From Acanthaster planci (lineage: Eukaryota; Echinodermata; Asteroidea; Valvatida; Acanthasteridae), in NCBI RefSeq assembly GCF_001949145.1, contig NW_019091479.1:623932-687931 (forward strand): a stretch of 64,000 nt of DNA. The letters are read 5' to 3'. Below, piece after piece: positions 22,741 through 34,700 of the stretch (within the stretch, counting starts at the first letter, position 1; every line of letters begins with the position of its first letter). The notes below the pieces were generated by a model, which was not told the origin of the DNA, ran no database searches, and saw only the letters and a program-made list of their open reading frames with translations. Made by a program: the position numbers and the translations under genes.

Positions 22741-25700
22741 GTAATAATAAAATATTTTATAACTCGTGTCCTTACCTCTGCGGTAGTAATATTGCTGCAT
22801 GCATTTCCATAGTGCATCTTGTGCGTGTATTGTACTTCGTCATGTTTGTAGAGTTGAACCATGGAGGTTGAATCAGTTCCAATTTCGACAGATTGAATTG
22901 TTTGATCGTGTTCATTATGTACATATGAAGACTTATAATATTTCACTGTTACTAAATCGTAAATGTGAGTATAATTACTAGGCCTAGCATGAGTAGGCCC
23001 TAGCCGTAAGGAAAGGCTGGCAAGTTTGCACTTTCAGAGAAAAGTAAAGACTGAAGTCTAAAGTTACAGTGAAACTTGTCTTTAACTTAGGCTGAATCTG
23101 TTGTCTAGAGCTAGGTCTAGTACATGTAGGTCTTCCCTTCATTGGAAATGTGCGGAGATGCGTAGACATTGCTAGCCGTAGCTCTGGAAGCCTGTTTCGG
23201 ACACGGCCATAGCTGGTCGGTTGATAGATTTAACATGTTTAGGGCCTAGGCCTGCATATTTATTGTAACTTATTGATTGTTGCCAACCAAAGATTTTCAT
23301 GTGGTAATTGCATTGCGAGAGAGTGATATGCCATTTTGTTAAATTGATAAACTAATTGGCTTAGCACCACTAGTGTGGCATGGACTGTCACTCCCGTTCC
23401 ATCCTGAGCCACACATCCGTGTATGCAATTGCATATCGGCGTAGTGAAAAAGTTCGGCGCACCCTCATATAATCATATAATCATAGGCGCAATTTTTTTA
23501 CACACAGAAATGATCCTTAGCCTGTAATTGGCTTGGCATTGTATGTTTGTTTTCACATGTTTTTCATTTGAAGAAGCAAAATTGCAAGAATAATGAAATG
23601 TGTCCCGAATAAAAGGTCTTGTGCAGAGGTTTTTAGGGTTCAACACTTGGTTGATACCGCCTTGGCCATGTGTTAAAGTGCTGTTACAAAGGAATAGGAA
23701 ATGTCATGGGTTAATATACACTGCCATATCCTGTGTGAAACTGTTGTGATAAATTGTTATCGGTTTACATGTTTTTTTTTAGTGTTAACTGTTAAACAGG
23801 AGGTACACGTATACACCTCCTACATGTTCAGTACCTCCATGCTGAAAGACACTGTCATTGGTCTGGATCATATCAAATGGGACTTATGTATGTGTGACAT
23901 GTCACAATGCAGTCACACAATGTATGTATACATTACGGTATTTGTTGCAAAGGTGTGACATCTAGATGAGAAAATTTTTTGTAAAAACAGGACACCGAGC
24001 AACTTTTGTACATCGTCATATGCCACCATCCCAAAAATGGTCAGTAAGTACATAGTTTGCCAAAAAAGAGGAACAGAGTGGTAACATAGTATCTGTAAGT
24101 TCTTACACTGGGCTTCTAATGAAAAAATATCGTGCGATGGTAGTGGATTGACTCAGATTTCCTTGGATTGCAAACCTTACTTTTTGACATTCACGCTCGT
24201 AACAGCTGTACCAACATGAAGACATGACAAAGGTTTCAACCCCATCCTTGTTCCCTGTTGTAGGAAATGGTTAATGTTCATGATGCCCATACTTACTGGG
24301 TACGAGGCAGTGTTTATGTGGTTATACTGGAACACACAGCACGTGTAGGCTTGACGCCATACACAATGCACGCTCGTAACGAACAGGACGCAATTGTATT
24401 CACGGTGAGAAAGTCTGCAAATTTAATTCAAGGCAACAGTTGCAGATTTCTTGGCATTCTAAATTTACAGATGGGTTATTTCTAATCGATTGGGGCAACT
24501 GGGCAAACTAAAGCTTTTGGCGGTGATAAAGCAGCATCATTGTGCATGCTCATAACCACTCAGGACACCACAAATTATGAACGTTACCATAAACTAAGAT
24601 GACTTTACAAAATACACCATCTGTCAGTTATTCAACTGAACATACGCACAAACATTTAGAAGGCATAACAACATCAAACACAACAGGAACAAAATCAAAC
24701 ATTTATAACAGTCACTGCAGACTCTTTAAACCTAACCTTCCCCAACCACACAAAATTAAACAGTAAAGTGTTTAATGCTGTGGGGATAGGTCTGGTAGGC
24801 CCGTAACAGCTGGCTTTTGCATTGGGTTTGGCATACCTCAGAAAAACAAAGTCCAACAACCTCTGTGCACCAAGTCCCATATGGGTGTTTAACTTTGTGT
24901 GAATGGGGAAGGTTAGGGTCAGCAACCCTTGGGGGGTTAGGGTTAATCCGTCATTATTTTTATGTCACATTTTGGTATCTCATTTACAACAGTTACCATC
25001 ACGTTTAGTCCTCATAAAAATGTGGTGGTTGTGCGCATGTTAACAATATTGTTGCATTTATAACTTCGTGTATTGAGGTCCACATTTAATGCATTTCTTT
25101 TGACGCTACACATCCAGATTTTTTTCAAACAGGGTTTTATATACCCAGTCTCATGTCTCTCCAGTATTAAATAGTTATATACATGTAGATACATGGATGT
25201 AAATGTAACTTTATCATTGTGTGTACATGTACATTCCTGCTATCAAGCTTAACTGCATGTACATGTAGTTGTAATGTGGCTTTTGCATCATCTGAAGTAC
25301 AGTATTGTCTAGAAATGATATTGTACCAGATTGCGTGGACAGTGTACTGTAAAATACCTGATAACTTACTATATGTGCAGGTGAGTTTGTTGTTAAGTGG
25401 GTGTAAATTAACATACTGTACATTAACTGTTACATGTGCATGTCATCTTCCCTCAGTCACAGCAGATATTTGTCAGTACTCTTCAGGATCTTAAACATTA
25501 ATTGAACTAATCCACACTGTGGTTTTATTCTTAGCAAAAATGTATTACACAGATGAAATTAAAGTACTTTACAGTACACTTTACACGGACATACAATATT
25601 CATTATACATGTATATTACAGAGTGCATGGAGCTGGTGTACATAGTATATTGGCAATGACTGATTACACAAATGAATGATTGCCTTACAGACTTCCTGGA

Positions 25701-28700
25701 AATGAGATGGTTTAATTGAAACTCGGTGATTAATCATGAACATTACAAAATCTCACCTATTACGTTTAGAGTCCACTTGTAAAGTTGTTCAGTTACATGT
25801 AGTTTCTTTTAAGTGCCAAATCATTTATCAGTTCTCTGGCAGTTTGTTTTGAAAACAGTTCTAGCAATCAACATGATCTTTGAACTGAAAGACACTCCCT
25901 TTAATTAAAATATTCTTATTAAACCCTTGATTGTGAGCCAATTTTATGGGATTGTACTCGATATCAACCTTTTATTGGAGAAAGTTTAATTGATACACCA
26001 GTTCCACGTATGTGTAAAATTCTAAATGAGTTTTGCTACTGGTATACAATGATTTTTTTTTTTTGAGTTTGGGGTTTGGGGAAATTAAAATTTAATTAAC
26101 TAAATGTGGGAATTTTAAAGTGCACAGTGGTTGAGTTCCAGTGCTTAGAATAGGTTCTTAGAGGTAATAAAAGTAATCAAAAAGATTGTTTGAACTGACG
26201 TGCACTGTAAACATATCAGTTTTTGATGTTCCAAGATTTCAAGGACTCATTTTTCTTCCTGTTTTTAGATGGTTTCATCCTAATCTTCTCGGGGTGGAGG
26301 CAGAACGTTACTTGATGGAGAGTGGTTTTGATGGTAGTTTTCTCTGTCGTCCAAGTAAGAGTAACCCTGGTGATTTCACGTTGTCTGTCAGGTAAGAAAA
26401 GATCAAAACCCTACTAGAGGAAATGAAAGACATCCTAGTTACAATTGGCACATTTAGCAGCAAATCTCCAAATCGCCTGCACTGTATATATGAGATTTGG
26501 GGTAAAGGGATTCCCCCATGTGTCACTCGTCAAGCCCTTCTCTCCCTTAACCCTAACACTCCTCAATCCTTCACCTGTTGGAGGACTGAGGACTGTTAGG
26601 GTTAAAACCCAAATGAAAAATGCCTGGTGATCAGTTTCTGTAACTTTGTTGACAGATTTTCTCAATGCAAACATCACTTACATGACAAAATCTCCTGGCA
26701 AATCATTACCCTGATACTGATGTTTTCTTTCTCGTGTCCTGACCTTTGATCTTGTTTTATTCTAGGCGTGCTGGTGAGGTGACCCACATTAAGATCCAGA
26801 ATACTGGAGACTACTTCGATCTTTATGGAGGGGAGAAGTTTGCAACACTAGCAGAGCTGGTACAGCATTATACTGAGGGACGCAATCAACTCAAAGAGAA
26901 GAATGGATTGGTTATTGAACTTAAGTACCCACTCAACTGTGCCGATCCTACAAATGAGAGGTAAAATACTGTAAGATGCTTGGGTTGTCAGTAAAGATTT
27001 GAAGACCAGGGAGTCCAATTTTCTTTAAAGTAGGGAAAACTGAGCGTGAACCTCTGCAAGTCACACATCGGTAAATAAGACAAAATTGAGCTGTTCAAGA
27101 CTTTGGAAATCTTTGGCTTCTTTTGGTGGAAGGAATGGTTGTGATAAAGAACCTGGCTCAAAAACATACCGTAGACATCAGGGAGTGTGATCCCTTCTTC
27201 CTCTGCAAGAATACTGGGAAATGGTTTAAAATGATGCACTAGTGCTTTCTACAGAATCAATCATCTGATGTGAATGAATGTTCTTATTTCTGTAGATGGT
27301 TCCATGGCCATATAACGGGCAAGGAAGCAGAGAAAGCCTTGATGGAAAAAGCCAAGAATGGTAGTTACTTGGTACGAGAAAGTCACAGTAAACCGGGAGA
27401 TTACGTTTTGTCAGTCCGAACGGAGGATAAGGTCACCCACGTCATGATCAGATGTCAGGTACATGTATGTAGTAGTATAACAGATCTGTAAATGTCTTGG
27501 AATATAAGGAAGTGTTGAAGTGCATTAGCTACATGTATTTGCAGTGGTATATTTTGACTGTGAATTTGTTACAAGTCATGCTTTGTCATGTGTACCCGCA
27601 GGTTTTGTGTCCCCAACATTCCAAAATGTTGGGAGGAGAAAAAAAAGGCCTTGCTCATTGTGTCCTACATATTAAGATGCTGTTCACAGAAAATTAATTA
27701 ATCAGCAGAAAAAAATCACCAAGAGTAGGAATCTCTGTAAATTGATTTTTTTTTTACTGAGGATAAGAATAAAGTCTTGCCAGTTTCTGTCACAAAGTGT
27801 TTATTTCACATGAACCTTTGTTCCTGCAAAATTACCATCTTGACCACTCACTTAATGTAAGGCTGTCAGTGCCATTGAGTGCATTAACATAAAATTAATT
27901 GATGAGTATTGTCTAACAACATCACTTGTGTGAACAGGTGGATTTATGACCTGTCATAGTACACTGCCTTGAACAAATTAGCCTGGAGCAATTTATTACA
28001 ACATACAAACTATACATGTAATTAGTTATGCAAGTTACATGGATGGGTGTGTACTATGCTGTAATACCAGGAAGTAGATTGGGATTCTAAGATAACTTGT
28101 ACAGAACATATTGTAGGCAGGAAGCAAGTGATAAAAGCCTTGCTGTTGAATTGTCAAACAGGTCCTTACATGTTGAATTCGCCACGGTCTGTTTGATCTG
28201 TATACATGTACACTGTACATGTACATATGTGGAGTTTGTTTGTATTGCCATGTGACATGAATCAATAAATGAACTACATGTACTTCATGTATTAGGAAGT
28301 GAGTAAGACAAATTCATGAGGGCTTTATAAGTAGAGGTTACATGTACACACTGTACATGTACATTGATATGGTTATTACATGTATGTTAAGCCATAATGT
28401 ACTCCCCATGGAGTTATGACAGTCTACTGCATTGTGTTGTGAACCCAATGGGCAGAGACAGTGATAGCACAGTGGTTGATGCCTTGCATTAACAGATGCT
28501 GTTGGATACTAGTCGCCTTTTAAGTACTTTTCCATTGTTATTCTTATTAGTATTACATGGACACACTGGATGCATGTACATGCATGAATCAGGTTTCTGA
28601 GCATTACCAGATTTTGACAATGTAACCAATGTTTTTTTTCCCGGACAGAGTTTGTATGGCAGGGTATCAGTTTCAGGCTTAGACACAATGACCCTGGCTA

Positions 28701-31700
28701 CTTCATATAACTTCAGGGGTTTGCCGTCCATTTTTCTTTCCTCTCCAACATGTCCAAGGCAGACCTAATCTGGCTCAACATGTGAAAGTGATGTTGAGTA
28801 ACTATCCATGTTTATAATGCTTGTGTTTTTCAATATAATGTGCCTAGTGCATTGCTAAGGTTTGTGTTAGTCCAGGTTTTCTGAGGTCAAAGGTCACACA
28901 ATGAAGGAACCAGGAACTTATATTGATATCTATCATAAAATCACATCCGTGGTTGTATGTCATCTGTGAAGCTATTGATTGTGATTTGCCAAAAAACGGT
29001 TCATTTATTGTATTCTGCAAGTGATTTTTGTTATGTACTCTTATATCTACTGAAACCATGAGTTGCCAGTAAAGTTGTTGTATATAATACTTTCAGTGAA
29101 TTTTGTGACATCATTTTGTGGTATTCCTATAACAGCCTGGGTAGTTTTTCTGTGACAGCAGATGTAGAGTAATTGTATGTTAGTACGTACATTGTCTCTT
29201 TAATAGCAGATATTCAGTTATTCCACACACCTGTCCTGTGTCCCGTGGCCGTGCACAGCAGCTCTATGATAGTAGTTATTTTACCTGTTCAATTTGCCCT
29301 TTGGCATTTAGACCTCCAAGCGATCATTTGCCCCAGAGAGTAGGGCATCCTTGCTTCATCTGCAACTCTTCAACTTATGAGTGATGCCATTATGATGTGA
29401 TTTGACGTTGGAGTTGTACGAATGTCACAAATTCAGTTAGTCAACCAGTAAGGTTTTCTTGGGTGTTTCAAATTGTATAAAGGATCAGTTTTATGGAAGA
29501 GATGCATAAGAGATAAATGAGTCAACTTACATTGTACATCACGGCAAAACAGAGATTGATTTAATATTCTGTATTATGAGCTTCTTTCCATTTTGAATCG
29601 TCTTTCAACAAGAACAGTGTTAAAATGAGCAGCCATAAGTGTCAGAGACGGGAATGTTTTAGAGTGATAGGCATTGAACTTGTTATTTACAGTTGAAAAT
29701 TTATGTGAAAATATCTTTGTACCCTTTGAACTCGTATGCATGGCATGTTGTTGCTGGTATGTAGGGCTACTGTGTGGGTATGCATTCTATCTGTGGAGTT
29801 AGTACTTATTCTCTGCAGGTAATTACCTTATAGATGCTGCATATTTGATCTCAAAAGCTGCATAAATGTGATAATTCCACCTCTGTGTCATTCTTGTTAC
29901 CATGGTTACAGGATGGCAAGTATGATGTAGGAGGAGGGGAGCAGTTTTCAACATTGGCTGATCTGGTGGAGCATTATAAGAAGAATCCCATGGTGGAAAC
30001 ATCTGGTTACGTGGTTCATCTCAAACAGGTCTGCTGAAAATTCAGCCGGACAAAATTGTAGTTGGTCAACCCTTCCTCGAAAGTGAAACACATACATGTA
30101 TACAACCTCTACGTATTGTACATGTATATGTACTTTTTGCTTGTAACACAAAAAGAAAGTGTTAGTCTTTGATGGTAACAAGAGTTCCTATTTAGTGTAC
30201 ATGTATAATTGCAGCTGAGGTGATAAGATTTGACTGGAACTTCTGACTACAGAATTCTGTACTGGAGATTGAGATAGTATCCAAGTACACGTGTATGTGC
30301 GTGCACATGTATATATTTGTGCATAGTTGTATATGGTAAAGCATCAGTCCAAAGCTGTAATCCTATAGTGGTTATTGGCTTTGATTCCTCCCTCATGAAG
30401 CAAGAAATACTTCATTTTGGTTGGTCTCCCTTTAAGTCTTCGTTTATGTTTCAACAGCCTTTCAATGCCACAAGGATTGCAGCTTCAGGAATCCGGAGTA
30501 GAGTGGAGGTACTGGAGAAGGAGACTAGCTCAAGGCAAAACTCAAAGAAGGCTGGCTTCGAGGAGGAGTTTGAGGTGAGGTTACTCTGTCCAACAAGAAC
30601 ATGTCCTTATTTTGTTTCATGGGACTGGTCTCATTTAATTGAAATGCAGTTCACTAAACATTTGCAAGGAAATTTGTAGTGTTGTAGATATGTCAACTGT
30701 TATGTATGCAATATAAATTTTATTATAAAATTCATCTATAGACCAAAACTCCAGTCACCATGCAGTATGATCTGTAATCACATCTTACCTTAATTACTGA
30801 AAATGTCTATTCTCTAATATCGGTCAAGGCAAGAGAAACAGGCTACAAAATCCTTAAAACCATGCAGCAAGACTCACCTTCAGTGGTAACCGATCTGCTG
30901 ATGTTATACTTCTTATTTGTTGACGTATTAGGACAATCTGTGCTAACTTTAATTCCTGTGTACTTGGTCCATCAAATATCTTTGATTCACTTAAACAAGT
31001 GGAACAGGTATCAACCTTGAAGGTCTGGAATTGTGTTTTGTCCCTGAGTAGGCATTACAGCAACTGGATGCCAAACACTTACTGAAACGACGTGGAGATG
31101 AACCTGAAGATAAAGCCAAGAACAGATACAGGAACATTCTACCATGTAAGTACTATCCAAAAACCCACACTAACTGAAACAAATAAACTGTTTGTTGGTC
31201 ATTATGGTAGTTTAGAACTACCCCTGAACAGAGGAAAATTGTTCAATTCATCTTGAGAAAATGATGATGATTCTGTTAATGGTTTCAAGTGCTGGGTTTC
31301 AAAGGTGTGTGTATTCAGTTCTAAGAATAACGCAGCTCATTAAGAGATTTTGAATGTACGTGTAGTTCTTGAAAACATCTGGTTTGAACTCTAAGGTAAC
31401 GGTGTACATTGTCATCACTTCAGCCTCCTTTACCAAAAGGAATCCTTTTGAGATGTCGGCAATAAAAATGGAATGACAGGCTTGATTGCACACTAAACAT
31501 GCTAAATGTAATAATTAGTTTCCATTTTGTTTGAAGTTGAGCATTCCAGAGTGGTTCTGAATGACGGAGAGAATGGTGACTACATCAATGCTAACTTCAT
31601 TGATGTAAGTATGTTGTCTGGGTTACTAGTGGTCTGGTTCCCTGTGTTAAATTCAAAATATCATTGACACAGATAGACCAAATAGTTATGTCTTGTTCCA

Positions 31701-34700
31701 AGAAAAATATAATTACACAATAAATTGGTTCAAGTTTGCCAGAATTGTGTGAAATAAAAAACAACCTAACTTTATTCTATTCGTTCTTCCAGATTTTGAA
31801 TTGTTAGTGTTAAAATTTACCAGGTATAATCCATGTTTAAGTACATTTTGATGTTTTGGGGCAACCATATGAGTAAAAGCCTATCCATGAAAATTGTGTG
31901 TATGATAGAAGGCAGAGTTGGAAACTACCTTGTCGTTTGCTGTGTCTCGTGCTGATTGTTATGTTGAATTTGTTTGATTTTTTGCTCTGTAGCTACGTAA
32001 AGCTTTAACAGGAGACTTGTCGGTAAGGTTACTATGTTGTTTATGTCTGAGTCTACATGAAATGTTCTTCTGATGAAGCTTTCAAACTAACAGTGTGGTG
32101 CTTCAAAAGCTGTACTAGGGCAAGCTAAAACCTACCGGCATAAAATCAACAAAGTCAGCCCCATGAGCTCAATTCCATCATCTAAACTTTGCTTTATGGA
32201 TGACGTGCCTTATGTGAGCTATTTCGGTTACACTGGTAACTTGATGTTTGTATTTCCTGTTAGATAAAGGACCAGCGTTTGAATGTCAGTGGGGTAGGTA
32301 TCCTTCCCCCTGTCTGTGGTTCTCATCATTAACTGCCTCATCAGCACAGCACAGTGTGTCTCTCATGGTGGTGTTAGATCAAGCTCAAACAAGCCACTTC
32401 AACAATAACCTTCTGCTAGCTGTACATTCTTTGAACATTTCAAGCCATATCACTAACTGTTGGTCAACAGAAAGGGGAGGTCCAAACTTGCTTACCCTGT
32501 ACATAACCTCAACATGAAAACTCATAAGTTGTGTAGTTTGCGGAAGAATTTTTGGCGGTAAAAATTGATTCCCTTAAAATGCCATCAGTTTACATCTTAG
32601 CAGATTCAAGTACTTTAGCACTTGTCAATCGAATATTACTTTTGCTGAAGCATTGTCAACTTGAGAACCTTAAGTTACATTAAAAAATCATTACATTCAC
32701 AAACAGTATTCAGGCATCTAGCCACACCCTCATGTTACCACACCCATCATCAGGCCACACCCTTTTGACTAGTTCCATCATAAGACCATAATCCTAAGAA
32801 ATAATTAAAACTTGAATCTTCATTGGATCTGTTTTACTTGCTGCTTTTTTACCCTGCCCATGTAAGTGTGTTAAACCAGTAAACATTTTTAAAAAGGAAT
32901 TATTACACAGTGGTAAATGAAGTAATTTCAGCCAACTTTCAGATAAGTTAGAGTTCAAAGATGATGCCGTGGTTATATTGGTGTATTTCAGTTGTGATTA
33001 TGTCAAATTAAAGGCTCCATTATTCCAGCTTCTTCTTTCTTACTCAGCAGCCCTGCGCCATTTCTACAGTCATACTCATTTCATGTTGCATTTCTCTGGT
33101 TGAAAATATAGCTCAATATTTGTTGAACAAGTCAAAATACAACAAGAAGCAAAACACACTAGAGGTTGTTCATCATTTGTATACTATCATGACAGCGTTG
33201 CTTGTAGCAAAACTCAAGTTTGAACTTTAAAATGTCCTAACAATGAAATGTAGTTTTGATGGTTTATAAATTTTAATTTACCTGTCATGCAGTTGGCGTT
33301 GGCATGCCAACAGAACCAGAAAGCCTTCCAAGCCGGAGAAAATGTTGAGAAAATGGATGGAAGCTGGGAGAAACAGAAACGGTACATAGCAACACAGGGA
33401 TGCCTCAAGGACACTGTGATCGACCTCTGGAGGATGGTATGGCAAGAAAACTCAAGGGTCATCGTCATGACAACCAAAGAGGTTGAAAGGGGAAAGGCGA
33501 GTATAAATATATCAGTGCTGTTACTTTCACAGTGGAATATCTTGAGTTTTTAACATTAGAGATAATGCCAGTGCTGCCCACGTGTCATTTTCTGAGTTCA
33601 GTTGTCAAGGCATGAGATAATGAAATGATTGGTGTTTGTTGCTGGTTATGTTGCAGAATAAATGTGTGAGATATTGGCCAGATGCTGACAGGAAGTTAGA
33701 GAAAGGCAAACTCATCATTACGTATATCAACGAACATCTGAAGGAAGATTATGATCTGAGAGAGTTTGCATTGACCCACAAAGACCATGTAAGTCAATTC
33801 ATTTACTGACATTGAAATCTTGTCTTGACCACTGGTTTCAAAAACAAACTTTTGGGGACTTCTTCAATTTTGGTTTGCAAAAAAACTCTTTTAACTCAAT
33901 TTAAAAAAATGTACTTAAATTACTCTGTGAAATAACATGCTTATAAGTTTGTGCTATTTTATTCTAATCCACTTGATGTAAGTAATAGAAGAAATGTTTG
34001 TTACGTACAACTGAACTATTTTTGATAATTTTGTTGACTGATATCTGAATATTTCTTTTGAGTATGTTTTCTTTCCCATCGTATTTAGAAAGCAAAACAG
34101 ATTGTGCAAGCTTCAAAGATTTTTCTGACTTTGTTTCTAACTTCATTTTTTCCCTTCAGTTAGATGAGACCAGACCAGTTTTCCACTTTCATTTCAAGAG
34201 TTGGCCTGATCACGGTGTCCCCTCAGAGCCGAGTCGGGTGCTGAGCTTCCTTCATGATATCAACATGAAACAAGATGAGATTCCGGGTGCCGGACCCATC
34301 ATTGTTCACTGCAGGTCAGATTCACATGCATAGGCATGCTTGGCAGCTTGCTCCATCTACATTTGATTTTCAGCTGTTCAATATCTTGCACTTTGACATG
34401 GTAGTTGCTGAAATATGTGATTCAGGTGAAATTCAGTTGATAACAGTGCTGTTATTTTCACTGTCTTTGGAAGATGTTATTGATGTATCTTTTACTTGAA
34501 AATTCATTGATCTTTTATTTTGTGTAAAATGATTTGTCAAGTCCATTTTGCTGATTTTTTTTTCACCTTGCAGTGCTGGCATTGGACGGACAGGAACCTT
34601 TATTGTCATTGACATTATCCTCAATCTTATCAATCAGCATGGTAAGTAACTCCTTGGGGTCAGAGTAGACAGTCAGGGGCAATAGTTGTCTCTGTGACGC

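Larger units (their letters stand above)
22741..26268 (+). other. SHP2 intron 1
   Basis: A 3.5-kb AT-rich intron. It holds dispersed-repeat copy B (23098-23216), a foldback element (24729-24919) and many TACATGTA/ACATGTAC words. I see no additional exon. Confidence 0.7.

Noticed and set aside
22512-22946. 144-codon minus-strand open frame
   Set aside because: It lies antisense to the SHP2 promoter and 14-base first coding exon. No domain, no supporting splice sites, and the sense-strand exon is strongly supported.
24900-24960. Telomere-like GGTTAGGGTT words
   Set aside because: Only a few scattered copies, in the end of a foldback element; not a telomeric array.
30317-30679. 120-codon plus-strand frame as a separate gene
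   Set aside because: It is SHP2 exon 30458-30574 extended into intron on both sides.
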